Source: Bacteroides sp. SM23_62 (GTDB lineage: Bacteria; Bacteroidota; Bacteroidia; Bacteroidales; SM23-62). Taken from it: a DNA stretch of 51,971 nt. Shown here one piece after another: positions 38,031-48,086 of this stretch (positions within the stretch are counted from its first letter, which is position 1; each line of letters starts with the position of its first letter). The position numbers were made by a program, and so were the translations under genes. Below the pieces are notes generated by a model. The model did not search any database, had not been told where the DNA came from, and saw only the letters and a program-made list of their open reading frames with translations. The stretch is from NCBI GenBank assembly GCA_001303955.1, contig LJUP01000006.1, positions 1 to 51,971 on the forward strand, read 5' to 3'.

Positions 38031-40244
38031 TCAGGCTTTGGCATACTCTGAGGGGGAAACACCATAGAGTTCCCTGAAGCATTTTGCAAAGTAGGACAGA
38101 TTATTGAATCCCACTTCGTAGGTGATCTCTGCCACATTGCCAAATTTCTTCTGGAGCAGCTGGGCAGCCCGTTTCAATCTGATCGTACGGATGAATTCAC
38201 TGGGGGTCTGATTGGTCAATGCCTTCAACTTTCTGAACAACTGCATACGGCTCATCCCTATCTCCCCTGTCATGGCTGTAACATCGAAATCACAGTCACC
38301 GAGGTTATCTTCAATGATCTGGATGGCTTTGTTCAGGAACCTCTCATCAACAGAAGTAACGGCGATGTCACTGGGACTGAGATCTGTTTCCTTGCTGAAC
38401 CTTTCACGCAACAGCTTTCGCTGTTCGATCAGATTCTTCAAGCGGGTTTGCAATTCCTGCATGTTAAAGGGTTTGGTCATATAGGCATCTGCCCCGGTTT
38501 CAAGTCCCTCAATCCTGCTTTCCACCGTCGCCTTGGCAGTCAACATGATCACAGGTATATGGCTGGTCCGTTCATCGGTTTTCAACCTCCTGCAAAGTTC
38601 CACCCCATCCATCCTGGGCATCATCAGATCGGTAATGATGAGGTCCGGTATGGTTTCAGTTGCCAGGGATAATCCCTCCTCCCCGTCGACAGCTTCCTGC
38701 ATGCTGAATTGATCTTCGAGGTTGTCAAGTAAATGTGCCCTGACATCTTCGCTATCCTCCACTACCAGGATCTTTGCTTTTCCATCCTTCTCTTCAATGC
38801 CACCATCTTCTGTTTGCCGGTTTTCATACCCTCCTGATACCAGGACCACGTTTGCCACACTGGCATCTTCCAGGTCTTCTTTCTCCCCGATCAGGTATTC
38901 ATGCTTGTCCAGGTGTTCCTTCCCCAGCGGAATCACGATCGTGAAAGAACTCCCCTTGCCTTCAGCAGATTCCACCTTGATCTGACCATGCTGGAGTCCC
39001 ACCAGCTCCCGTGTCAGTGAAAGGCCTATGCCGGTCCCCCCACTGCTTTGCTGCCATGATCCCTCTACCTGGTAGAAACGGTCAAATATCTTATCCACCA
39101 GTTCAGCGGGTATACCCGGACCGGAATCGGATATCCGGATGTTCAGAAAATCCTGGTCTTTGTTCTTTCCCCTGGATTCAATCTTTATCTGGCAGTCTAC
39201 CTCTCCTTCTTCGGGTGTGTATTTAAAGGCATTCGACAACAGATTTGTCAGTATTTTTTCAAGCTTATCCGTATCATAATAAGTGATGTAACCCTTCTCT
39301 GGAATATGGACGTTATATTGAATGTTTTTCCTTTCTGCCAGCGGTTGAAAACTAGAGGTGATCAGGCGGCTGAAACGCAGGATATCCGATTCGTTCATTT
39401 CCAGTTTCATGCTGCCGGCATCCAGTTTCGAAAGGTCAAGCAGCTGGTTTATCAGTCCCAAGAGCCTGACTGCGTTCCTGTGCATCCTTTCCATGGTAAC
39501 CCGGTTTTTTTCTGTCAGGTCCTCTTTGGAAAGGATGTCTTCCAGCGGCCCTATAATCAATGTAAGGGGGGTCCGGAACTCATGAGAGACATTGGAAAAG
39601 AACCTTGTCTTCATCTGATCCATCTCCATGATCTGAAGATTCTTTTGTTCGAGTTCAGCGGTACGCTCCTTAACCTTGTCCTCCAGTCCCAGTCTCATTC
39701 TCTCCAGTTCCGTTACCGAATCATATGCCCGGAGGCTTGCCAGCACAAGGGTAAACAGTTTAAAGGCAGTCAGCTCGGTTTTCGTCTTGTAATCATTGAT
39801 CTCATAGGAAACAATCACTTCCCGCTCGGGGGCATATCCGGGATATCCGGTGCGAAGAATGATCTGGGTGTACTTGAGGTTCACCTCATCACGAATGAAC
39901 TTTACCAGATCCAGTCCCGCCGTATTTGTCTCCATCACAACATCCAGCAGGATCACCGCAATATCCGGATTATTCCTGAGCAGCGGTTTGGATGCTTCAG
40001 CAGAATGTGCATGAATAAATTCAATTCCCCGGTCCCTGTAGGTAAAACCTTTCAGGGCAATGCGTGTCACACTGTGAATGTCTTCCTCGTCATCTACTAC
40101 CATGACTTTCCAGGGCGGACAGGAAAATTCAGGCTGCGAAATCTCCTTTTCAAAGATTTCTGGAGCTGCGTCTGAGAACAGCTGTTCATCATCGTCTTTC
40201 AGCTCTTTATCTTCAAATAATTTCTCATTCTGATCAAGATCCAT
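38031..40244 (-). CDS. Soluble REC-HisKA-HATPase-REC-AraC hybrid regulator
   Basis: VMVVDDEEDIHSVTRIALKGF...ILLDVVMET; FFSNVSHEFRTPLTLIIGPLEDIL; ISDSGPGIPAELVDKIFDRFYQ; VVEDSEDVRAHLL..IITDLMMPRMDG; AraC HTH C-terminus. No TM segment. Confidence 0.95.
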   Translation of the reverse strand: MDLDQNEKLFEDKELKDDDEQLFSDAAPEIFEKEISQPEFSCPPWKVMVVDDEEDIHSVTRIALKGFTYRDRGIEFIHAHSAEASKPLLRNNPDIAVILLDVVMETNTAGLDLVKFIRDEVNLKYTQIILRTGYPGYAPEREVIVSYEINDYKTKTELTAFKLFTLVLASLRAYDSVTELERMRLGLEDKVKERTAELEQKNLQIMEMDQMKTRFFSNVSHEFRTPLTLIIGPLEDILSKEDLTEKNRVTMERMHRNAVRLLGLINQLLDLSKLDAGSMKLEMNESDILRFSRLITSSFQPLAERKNIQYNVHIPEKGYITYYDTDKLEKILTNLLSNAFKYTPEEGEVDCQIKIESRGKNKDQDFLNIRISDSGPGIPAELVDKIFDRFYQVEGSWQQSSGGTGIGLSLTRELVGLQHGQIKVESAEGKGSSFTIVIPLGKEHLDKHEYLIGEKEDLEDASVANVVLVSGGYENRQTEDGGIEEKDGKAKILVVEDSEDVRAHLLDNLEDQFSMQEAVDGEEGLSLATETIPDLIITDLMMPRMDGVELCRRLKTDERTSHIPVIMLTAKATVESRIEGLETGADAYMTKPFNMQELQTRLKNLIEQRKLLRERFSKETDLSPSDIAVTSVDERFLNKAIQIIEDNLGDCDFDVTAMTGEIGMSRMQLFRKLKALTNQTPSEFIRTIRLKRAAQLLQKKFGNVAEITYEVGFNNLSYFAKCFRELYGVSPSEYAKA

Positions 40245-40282
40245 TGTCAGGCTTTTAATAAAATTGTATGAATATGTAATCC

Positions 40283-41614
40283 CTATTTGCCAAGTGGTAC
40301 AGCCAGATGAACCCGGGTTCCCTTTCCCGGTTTTGACGTGATATGGATATTTACACCTGTCAATTTACAAAATTCTTTGGTCAGCGTGAGTCCCAGTCCA
40401 AGTCCATGCCCGTTTGCACCATTGGCAAGTTCCCTTTTAAAGGGATAATACATTTCTTTCTGGAAAGAAGGCGATATACCTCTCCCGGTGTCAGATACTA
40501 TGATCTTCAATACCTTATCCTGGTCATGGCTGACCTTTATCTCTATATGTCCTTCCTTTGTGTTTTTAACCGCATTGTCAATTACATTTGACAGGATCTG
40601 GCTGAAAGCATATTCATCAATCAATATTATGTCTGTGGATGCCATGTTCTCGACCACAAGGTCAATCCCGTTTTTATGAACAGCATACTCCTCATCAGCT
40701 AAAATATCGCGGATGGTATCAGACACTGAGATTTTTTCCCGTTTTAGCTCATAATTGTCTGCCTGGATTTCGGACAGGTCATTGATCATCTGGACCGCCC
40801 GGATGATTTCCTTCCCCGAGTAATTCATATCATCAAACAGTTGCCTGATATTCTCATTTACCTGGTCTTTAACCTCCTTCCTGATAGTGTCTGATGAATC
40901 GAGGATCAGGTTTAAGGGGCCCTGGATTCTTTCTGACATTTCATGCAGGAAAACTGATTTCTGCTGTTCTGCTTTTTCTGCTTTTTGCTTTGCATGCATC
41001 AGGGCTTTCTCCTTGCGTATGCGGCGCTTGATCTCTAATTTGAATTCTTCATTCAACCTGCCGATCTGCTGGATCGCCTCGTAGGCCCTCAGGCTGGCAA
41101 GTGCAACTGTAAAGAGCTTGAAAGATGTTAATTCTGTTTTGGTTTTGTAATCATTTATTTCATAGGATACAATTACCTCTCTTTCCGGAGCCTGTCCGGG
41201 TTGTCCGGTGCGTATGATGATCTGGGTCACCTTGTTGCCTAGTTTATCGCGGATGATTTTAACAAGGTCGAGGCCCGCGTTGGTTGTCTCCATCACCACA
41301 TCAAGCAGGATGAGGGCTGTATCGGGATGTTCCTTCAGTATCTTTTCTGCTTCGGCGGCCGAGTAGGCATCATAGAACTCCACTGGTTTTCCCCTGAATG
41401 TAAATCCTTTAAGGGCAATGCGTGTTACACTGTGAATATCTTCCTCATCATCTACAATAAGGATCTTCCATTTTTCCAATGACTCATCTTCTTTCCTGCC
41501 AATTTCAACCAATTCTGACTCCTGTTCTGTCAGGAACAGTTCGTCGGAATCGTCCTCCTGTCCTGGAGTGTCGGCAAACAGGTCTTCGTAATTTTTGAAT
41601 TTGTCCATAACCAT
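40283..41614 (-). CDS. REC domain-HATPase protein with degenerate dimerisation/His box
   Basis: REC closely similar to that of 38031-40244; ATP lid motifs NVIDNAVKNT, DTGRGIS, GHGLGLGLTLTKEF; H-box replaced by FLHEMSERIQGPLNLIL. Confidence 0.9.
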   Translation of the reverse strand: MVMDKFKNYEDLFADTPGQEDDSDELFLTEQESELVEIGRKEDESLEKWKILIVDDEEDIHSVTRIALKGFTFRGKPVEFYDAYSAAEAEKILKEHPDTALILLDVVMETTNAGLDLVKIIRDKLGNKVTQIIIRTGQPGQAPEREVIVSYEINDYKTKTELTSFKLFTVALASLRAYEAIQQIGRLNEEFKLEIKRRIRKEKALMHAKQKAEKAEQQKSVFLHEMSERIQGPLNLILDSSDTIRKEVKDQVNENIRQLFDDMNYSGKEIIRAVQMINDLSEIQADNYELKREKISVSDTIRDILADEEYAVHKNGIDLVVENMASTDIILIDEYAFSQILSNVIDNAVKNTKEGHIEIKVSHDQDKVLKIIVSDTGRGISPSFQKEMYYPFKRELANGANGHGLGLGLTLTKEFCKLTGVNIHITSKPGKGTRVHLAVPLGK

Positions 41615-41618
41615 TGTT

Positions 41619-41683
41619 TAAAAATACATTATCCCGACAATGATGGCTACTATTTATGTAACAGTCTCTGACATTATGGTAAC
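41619..41683 (-). promoter_or_regulatory. Copy E of the 38-bp element (41646-41683) with -7-like box TATTTTTA (41619-41626)
   Basis: Plus-strand GCTACTATTTATGTAACAGTCTCTGACATTATGGTAAC; 19-bp gap; between the 41674-44280 and 40283-41614 genes. Confidence 0.55.
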
Positions 41684-44280
41684 TTAATCAGGAATTGCAT
41701 CCCTTTTCCCTGTTCGCTGGAACAACTGATACGTCCATTCAACCGCTGGGTAACCAGATTGTATACGATGTGCATTCCTAATCCTGTGCCAACTTTTTTA
41801 TCGGTAGTAAAAAACGGTTCGAATATTCTATCCATGAGTTCCGGTCCGATCCCTTTCCCATCATCAGCGTATTCCAATATGATTTCTTTTTTTTCACGCC
41901 TGGCAGTCAGCCTGATACTGCCCTGATCCTTTCCCTCAAATCCATGTACCAGGCTATTGAGTATCAGGTTGGTCAGGATCTGGGAATAGGCCCCGGGATA
42001 ACTGTTCAATTCAAGTTTTTCATCAATGTCCAGGCTGATGTCAATCTTTTTCCCTTTCAGACGGGGATAAAGACTCCTGATAACATCTTCCGAATATTCC
42101 TTCAGCTTGAAATTCCGCTGCTGTTCGGTGGACTGGTCTACAGATACCTGTTTAAAGCTCTGCACCATGGTGGCCGTTCTTTCCATATTGGACAGGATCA
42201 GTTTGGCAGCCTGGCTGGCGGTATTCAGGTAATCTTTGAATTCTGCGCGGGAGATCCTGTCCGTCTTATAGTGATCAGCCATCCTTTTCGTCTCTTCTAC
42301 CAGGCTTGAAGCTGCTGTTACACTGATCCCGACAGGTGTATTGATCTCATGGGCGACTCCTGCCACCAGTCCACCAAGGGCCGCCAGTTTTTCCGACTGG
42401 ATCAGCTGCAACTGGGTATCCCTTAAATTCTCAAGTGTGATCTTGAGCTCTTCGATATGTTGTTCCAGCAGATTGTTTTTTTCAGAGATCTGCTGATTCA
42501 ATGTTGATATCATACGGTTTTCGCTGCGTTTCTGGATAAAGGCATTCACGACCAGTCCCAGCACAATCAACACGAGTACAACTCCACCCATCAGCATGAT
42601 CCTCCATGTTTTCTGCTGTTCCAGCTCCAGTCTTTGTTTCTCAAGGTTTGCCTCCTGGATATCGATCTGATGCTGTTTCGCTTCGCTCTGGTATTTTTGT
42701 TCGAGCTCCTGAAGTTGTTTGATCTTCTGCTCATTATAGATACTATCATGCACTTTGCTGAACTCCACGTGATACCTGTATGCTTCACGGTAGTTCCCGG
42801 TCTCCGCGGATAATTCGGACAAACTTGCCAGTGCCCTGCGCGTCATTTCCTTGTCCTGTATCTCCCGGGCAATTTCCAGGCTTTGGGTAAAATACGTTTT
42901 GGATGCAGCCTTGTTTCCCAACCTTGAATACACGATCCCTATCTTGAATAATGCGTGTGCCTTTTCACTTTGATCACCGGTTTCTTCGCAGACTGCCAGG
43001 GCCCTGTTGAGGTATTGGAGTGAAGCCTGGTATTTTTCCTGATTGGAGTAAATTGTCCCGATGTTATTCAGGGCATTGGCCAGACCGGTTTTTGTACCGA
43101 GGGATTCCCTGATGGCCAGGGCGCTTTTATAGTTTTGCAGTGCTTCATCGATTTTGCCCAGGTGCTCATATGCAGAACCTATATTATTCAGGGAGGTTGC
43201 CACTTTTAAATTTACCTTCAACTTTTCATAGATCACCATGGATTCTGTATAGTACCCTATCGCCGCATTGTAATCCCCATTGTACGCATTTGCGATGCCG
43301 AGTGACTGGTAGGAATCCGCTACCAACTTTTCATCATTGATCTCTTTTCCGACCGCCACAGCCCGTTGCGCGTAATCCATGGCGGTTGCATATTCACTCA
43401 GGTTATTATATACAATGGCAATATTGCTCAATGCCCTGCCAATAATGCTTTTACTCCCCATTGATTCTGCCAGTTCCAGGGCTTGCCGGTAGATTTCCAG
43501 TGCCTTCGGGTAGTCACCCATATCATCATAAATAGCACCCAGTGTATTCAATGAATAACTCATGTTTAGCTTGTCATCCAGTTCCGCTGACAACTCATAT
43601 GATTCCCTGAAATATTTAATTGCGAGATCCATCTGTCCCCATCCCCGGTAAACCTCTCCCATGCTGTTTATCACCCGCGCTGTAACTGATTTGTTCCCTG
43701 ATTCCTTTGCCACTGCCAGGGCCTCCTCAAAAACGCTTATGGCTTTCTCAGCATCCCCCTGTATATTGTATACCCAGCCCATCATGTTCAATCCGCCTGC
43801 CAGGCCTGCTTTATAACCTGCTTCCTCATAGAGGGCATTGGCTTTTCCAAGATGCTCCATGACCTCCTGGTAGGTTCCCTGCTTGAATTGAATAACGCCC
43901 AGATAATAATAGCCGTTTGCCACGGATTTCTTATCCCCCAGGCTTTGATAAATCTGAATGGCTTCCCGGGCATTGCTGAGAGCTAGTTGCCATTCACCAA
44001 ACTGGTAGTGCACATTGGCTAAACTGTTCAGCGAATTTGCCCTCCCCTCGGCAAATTGAATTTCCTTTGAAAGTTCCAGTGCCCGGTTGGCATATTGAAG
44101 TGCCTTGTCTTTATCGCCGTAGGAATGTTCAACGGAAAGTTCATTCAATAACCTTACCCGGATAGTATCTTCCTTTACCATGAACAGTTCGTTGTGCAGA
44201 CTGTCAATCTTTTCCATATCCTGGGGAAAGGTCCCCGTAAAAATCACACAAAGAAAAACTGCCGTTAGAATAAATCTCAT
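41674..44280 (-). CDS. TPR-repeat transmembrane sensor histidine kinase
   Basis: Signal peptide, many TPRs, TM IMLMGGVVLVLIVLGLVVNAFI, LIQSEKLAALGGLVAGVAHEINTPVGIS, YADDGKGIGPELMDRIFEPFFTTDKKVGTGLGMHIVYNLV. Confidence 0.95.
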   Translation of the reverse strand: MRFILTAVFLCVIFTGTFPQDMEKIDSLHNELFMVKEDTIRVRLLNELSVEHSYGDKDKALQYANRALELSKEIQFAEGRANSLNSLANVHYQFGEWQLALSNAREAIQIYQSLGDKKSVANGYYYLGVIQFKQGTYQEVMEHLGKANALYEEAGYKAGLAGGLNMMGWVYNIQGDAEKAISVFEEALAVAKESGNKSVTARVINSMGEVYRGWGQMDLAIKYFRESYELSAELDDKLNMSYSLNTLGAIYDDMGDYPKALEIYRQALELAESMGSKSIIGRALSNIAIVYNNLSEYATAMDYAQRAVAVGKEINDEKLVADSYQSLGIANAYNGDYNAAIGYYTESMVIYEKLKVNLKVATSLNNIGSAYEHLGKIDEALQNYKSALAIRESLGTKTGLANALNNIGTIYSNQEKYQASLQYLNRALAVCEETGDQSEKAHALFKIGIVYSRLGNKAASKTYFTQSLEIAREIQDKEMTRRALASLSELSAETGNYREAYRYHVEFSKVHDSIYNEQKIKQLQELEQKYQSEAKQHQIDIQEANLEKQRLELEQQKTWRIMLMGGVVLVLIVLGLVVNAFIQKRSENRMISTLNQQISEKNNLLEQHIEELKITLENLRDTQLQLIQSEKLAALGGLVAGVAHEINTPVGISVTAASSLVEETKRMADHYKTDRISRAEFKDYLNTASQAAKLILSNMERTATMVQSFKQVSVDQSTEQQRNFKLKEYSEDVIRSLYPRLKGKKIDISLDIDEKLELNSYPGAYSQILTNLILNSLVHGFEGKDQGSIRLTARREKKEIILEYADDGKGIGPELMDRIFEPFFTTDKKVGTGLGMHIVYNLVTQRLNGRISCSSEQGKGMQFLIKLP

Positions 44281-44295
44281 TTGATTGATATATTA

Positions 44296-46938
44296 TTATT
44301 GGACCGGAATATTCATCCTAAAAGATACGCCTTTTTCTTTTTCACTGCTGCAGGTAATAGATCCATTCAGCCTCTGGTTTACGATATTGTAAACAATATG
44401 CAGTCCCAGGCCGGTTCCGGCCTTTTTATTGGTCGTAAAGAACGGGTCAAACACCTTGTCAATATGCTTCTCAGGTATGCCTTTCCCATTATCATGGTAG
44501 GCAAGCATCAGTTCCTTCCTGTTAACCTGTGCCGCAATGGTTATGGTCCCCTGCTTCATATCTTCAAAACCATGAACAACGCTATTGAGCACAAGGTTGG
44601 TCAGGATCTGGGAAAAGGCCCCCGGATAACTGTTTAACTCTATCTTTTCATCTATCTCCAGAATGATTTCAACCTTCTTCCCCTTGATACGGGGATACAG
44701 GCTGCGAATTACATCCTCAGTATATTCCTTCAACTTGAATTTACGCTGCTGCTCGGTGGACTGGTCCACCGATACCTGCTTGAAACTCTGGACCATGGTG
44801 GCTGTTCTTTCCATGTTGGCCAGGATTAGTTTTGCAGACTGGTTGGCTGTATTCAGATATTCCTTGAAGGCGGCTCTGGATATTTTATGGGATACATATT
44901 GTGCTGCCATTCTGCTGGTCTCTTCTGGCAGGCTGGAAGCAGCAGTTACACTTATGCCAACCGGTGTGTTTATTTCATGGGCCACCCCTGCTACCAGTCC
45001 CCCGAGTGCAGCCAGTTTCTCAGACTGTATCAATTGCTCCTGGGTGTTTTTAAGATGATCCAGGGTTATCTGAAGCTCTTCCTTCTGTTGTTCGATCTCA
45101 TCCTTCTGGGCTTCAATCTCCTCCTTTTGTTGGGAGATATATGCATTTTTTTCCTGCAGGGCTATATTCGCCTTTTGTTTCTGCCGGTAACTCCGGAGAA
45201 TCAAGGCAGCGATGATAATCATCAGTATAAAAGCACCGATAAAGGCATTCCTTACCAGTTGTTGTTTTTTAACTTCTGCGGCGTGCAGTTCTTCTCTTTT
45301 CAGGTTCTCGAGTTCCATGACCTGCTTCTCCTTTTCAAATTGATACCGGTTTTCCCTGGCTGTGATATCCCGTATATTCTCAGCATTCAACAGGCTGTCA
45401 CTTAATGTCTTGAAAATAACATGATATTCGTATGCCTGCTGGTAATATCCTTTGGCTGCATAAGATCCAGCTAGGGTTTCTGCAGCATCTCTCATAGCTT
45501 CCTTCACCCCTGCCTCACTGCCACGCTTATATCCCTTCAAGCCATAAGCAAGGGCTTTATTATATTCATTCATTTTCAGGTAGACATTACCCATGTGTGC
45601 ATGAAGCAGCGCAATTCTGCGTATACTTCCTATTTCTTCAGCAATCCTTAAAGCCTCCTCGTAAATATCGAGTGCAGCAGGATAATTTTCCTGCCGGAAA
45701 TTGACCATACCAATATTCAACAGACAGATCACAATCTGGGTCTTATCACCGCTTTCCCTGAATATTTCCAGGGCATTCCGGTAATTATCAAGTGCCCTGG
45801 AATAATCTTCTTTGTCAAGATTCACATTTCCAAGTCCGATGAATGTGCCTGCCATAGGGCCTTTTTCACCCAGCTCTTTACGTATTGCCAGGGCCTGCTC
45901 GTAATAATTCAGTGCCCTGGCGGTGTCATCCATTTTATAATAAATATTCCCAATATTATGATAACATAATCCCAGCCTGGATCTCTCACCGAGCTTCTCA
46001 CGATAGTCACATGTTTTAAAATATAATTCCAATGCCCTGGGATAGTCTCCCTGGTGCTCATAGATCAATCCGATATTATTCAGGCAATCTGCTACCGTGC
46101 TGCTATCGCCCAATGACTCACGGATTCCCAGGGATTTTTGGAAATATTCAATAGCCTTCGGATAATTGCCCAAATCCAAATGTACGATTCCGATATAATT
46201 ATAGGCCGCGGCCATCTGGATGCTGTCATCCAGCTGCTCAAATGTTTCCAGTGCATATTGATGGTTGGTAAGCGCCTGGGTGTATTCCCCCTGGTTGCAT
46301 AGATTCCATCCGATCGAATTATAGCAATCGGCCAGTCCCTTCCGGTCACCGGTTGCTTCATACAGGTCCAGCAATTTATAATAATAATCCAGTGCCTGTG
46401 GAAAGTTCCCACGCCGGTTATAGATAAATCCAAGGTAACTGTAACTCTCCTTCAGTCCGATTGTATCCCTGATCTGCTCTCTTATTTTCAGCGCTTCATG
46501 ATAGTATTCCAGGGACAGATGATAGTCCTGCAGTTTGAACAGGCAGTATCCCAGGACTTGGTATCCACCTGCAGCAGCTTTTTGATCTCCCAGGTCTTCA
46601 TACATGTCAATGGATTGCTGGATATTATTCCTTGCCTGCCTGTAGTTTTCCCGGGCCACATTCAGGTTTGCCAGGTGATTGTAATAATCAGCGATTCCCT
46701 TGTTATATCCTGATTTTCTTGACAACCTGAATGCCCGGTTCGCAAAATCCCTGGCCAGGGAGGTATCACTGTTAATATATGCAATAAATAACTGGTTGAG
46801 AAGGTCAATTTTAACAGTATCGGATTTTGCCTTTCTGATTAATTTTTCCAGGCTGTCGACCTTGACCTGATCCTGGGTAAAGACCTGGATAGTCATGAGG
46901 AGGAAGCAAAGAAACAGGGGAATCCGGACTTTGATCAT
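44296..46938 (-). CDS. TPR-repeat transmembrane sensor histidine kinase (paralogue of the next gene)
   Basis: Likely start MIKVRIPLFLCFLL at 46938 (ORF opens 46992); TPRs, TM AFIGAFILMIIIAALIL, AGVAHEINTPVGISVTAASSL, HDNGKGIPEKHIDKVFDPFFTTNKKAGTGLGLHIVYNIV. Confidence 0.95.
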   Translation of the reverse strand: MIKVRIPLFLCFLLMTIQVFTQDQVKVDSLEKLIRKAKSDTVKIDLLNQLFIAYINSDTSLARDFANRAFRLSRKSGYNKGIADYYNHLANLNVARENYRQARNNIQQSIDMYEDLGDQKAAAGGYQVLGYCLFKLQDYHLSLEYYHEALKIREQIRDTIGLKESYSYLGFIYNRRGNFPQALDYYYKLLDLYEATGDRKGLADCYNSIGWNLCNQGEYTQALTNHQYALETFEQLDDSIQMAAAYNYIGIVHLDLGNYPKAIEYFQKSLGIRESLGDSSTVADCLNNIGLIYEHQGDYPRALELYFKTCDYREKLGERSRLGLCYHNIGNIYYKMDDTARALNYYEQALAIRKELGEKGPMAGTFIGLGNVNLDKEDYSRALDNYRNALEIFRESGDKTQIVICLLNIGMVNFRQENYPAALDIYEEALRIAEEIGSIRRIALLHAHMGNVYLKMNEYNKALAYGLKGYKRGSEAGVKEAMRDAAETLAGSYAAKGYYQQAYEYHVIFKTLSDSLLNAENIRDITARENRYQFEKEKQVMELENLKREELHAAEVKKQQLVRNAFIGAFILMIIIAALILRSYRQKQKANIALQEKNAYISQQKEEIEAQKDEIEQQKEELQITLDHLKNTQEQLIQSEKLAALGGLVAGVAHEINTPVGISVTAASSLPEETSRMAAQYVSHKISRAAFKEYLNTANQSAKLILANMERTATMVQSFKQVSVDQSTEQQRKFKLKEYTEDVIRSLYPRIKGKKVEIILEIDEKIELNSYPGAFSQILTNLVLNSVVHGFEDMKQGTITIAAQVNRKELMLAYHDNGKGIPEKHIDKVFDPFFTTNKKAGTGLGLHIVYNIVNQRLNGSITCSSEKEKGVSFRMNIPVQ

Positions 46939-47121
46939 CTCATTGGTATTATTTGAATACTCAAACCACGCCATTTGAATGATACTTCCCAAACCCGCCT
47001 ATATTATAAAGGAGTATTCAGTATTAAATTAATGAAAGTCTGGGAAATTGCATCCTGCCGGGTCAATTCCCAACTTACAACCTTGCTTGAATACAAATTC
47101 ATCATCACTGTTTTAGCAGTA

Positions 47122-47186
47122 TAAACTTACGACAAGAGGGTATTCAAATCTAACAGGTATGTAACGTCGATTGACAGATATGTAAC
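47122..47186 (-). promoter_or_regulatory. Copy B of the 38-bp element (47149-47186) with -7-like box TAAGTTTA (47122-47129)
   Basis: Plus-strand TCTAACAGGTATGTAACGTCGATTGACAGATATGTAAC: two 17-bp half-sites at 21-bp period matching at 13/17 positions; 19-bp gap to the -7-like box; upstream of the 44296-46938 kinase. Confidence 0.7.
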
Positions 47187-47202
47187 TGAATCAGTATGGA
47201 TG

Positions 47203-47234
47203 TAAAAAAAGCGCAGTAAAGGGGACTGCGCTTT
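47203..47234 (-). terminator. Rho-independent terminator downstream of the 47316-47525 gene
   Basis: AAAGCGCAGT (47208-47217), 7-nt loop, ACTGCGCTTT (47225-47234); A-run on plus at 47204-47210 gives a U-run on minus. Confidence 0.8.
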
Positions 47235-47315
47235 CTCGGGTTGGTAGTGGTTTTTAATCTAACCGAACCTAAAACTTGATGCCGAGTTTAAGCTTTTCCG
47301 GGCATTTCGGTTGTT

Positions 47316-47525
47316 TTACTCCTGCGCCGGTTGGGAATACTGGATACCTTGTAGTGTTTCAGCCAGGATTTCACAGTCCACATTTCCTGTGGAGAGCGCT
47401 GCCGTTTTCCCGGTATGCTCGGTAAGGCAGTTCAGTGCGCAAATGGCGGCAATCAATACCAGGTAAATGACCAGTCTCAAGGGACTTGGAAAAGCATCTA
47501 TAGACCTAGACTTTGTGGTTTTCAT
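47316..47525 (-). CDS. Small membrane or secreted protein (69 aa)
   Basis: MKTTKSRSIDAFPSPLRLVIYLVLIAAICALNCLTEHTG...; N-terminus resembles the neighbouring 150-aa protein; followed by a terminator. Confidence 0.6.
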   Translation of the reverse strand: MKTTKSRSIDAFPSPLRLVIYLVLIAAICALNCLTEHTGKTAALSTGNVDCEILAETLQGIQYSQPAQE

Positions 47526-47571
47526 GATTTGGGCCTCCTGTGTTTGTCGTTATTATTTCTTTTAAGGATTA

Positions 47572-48024
47572 TTACCTACGTGCCAGCATCCTGGCGGCAC
47601 ATTCCCATCTGCAGTTACTGACCATCCAGCATTCCAGGGGGAAATCCTGTTCGGCTTCTACAACCAGGCACCTTTGCTCGAAGTTGATCATCCAGGGCTC
47701 TAAGCTGATCTCCGATTCCCCGGTTCCGGCCACATGGTCATGGCTGAAGGAAAGCATCCAGGGTTCTACATTAATCTCAGGCTCCTCATTTTCAGCCAGG
47801 TATCCGTTTTCGAAATCCATCATCCAATCCTGAAGCTGGATGGCAGGTTCTTCTTCATCTGCCAGGGCAATGACCAGCTGGCTGTAAAAGTTATCTGCCT
47901 TCCTGGTGGTCTGGGCATTAAGGGCTACCCAGTTGAGGAAACACAGTACCACGACAGCACATATATATAAAGAAAATCTGCCTGGCCTGGGGAAATCTCC
48001 GGTGGTTTGGTGTGCAGTTTTCAT
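47572..48024 (-). CDS. Secreted protein with four 22-aa 'WM' repeats
   Basis: Signal-like RFSLYICAVVVLCFLNWVALNAQ; WM dipeptides at residues 67, 89, 111 and 133 in repeats such as EEPEINVEPWMLSFSHDHVAGT. Confidence 0.75.
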   Translation of the reverse strand: MKTAHQTTGDFPRPGRFSLYICAVVVLCFLNWVALNAQTTRKADNFYSQLVIALADEEEPAIQLQDWMMDFENGYLAENEEPEINVEPWMLSFSHDHVAGTGESEISLEPWMINFEQRCLVVEAEQDFPLECWMVSNCRWECAARMLARR

Positions 48025-48086
48025 TTTTTGGTTCTCCTATTTTTAATTTATTGCCTTCGGTTTTTGATTACTCGGACTTTCTGATA

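Noticed and set aside
40254-40279. TATGTAATCC near 40275 as another copy of the 38-bp element
   Set aside because: No second GTAAC-like box 21 bp away and no CTAAC-like box; single-box similarity only.
47600-47850. 66-bp periodic pattern (CATCCAgg...) as a DNA repeat array
   Set aside because: It is the coding sequence of the 22-aa WM repeats; divergence is typical of protein repeats.
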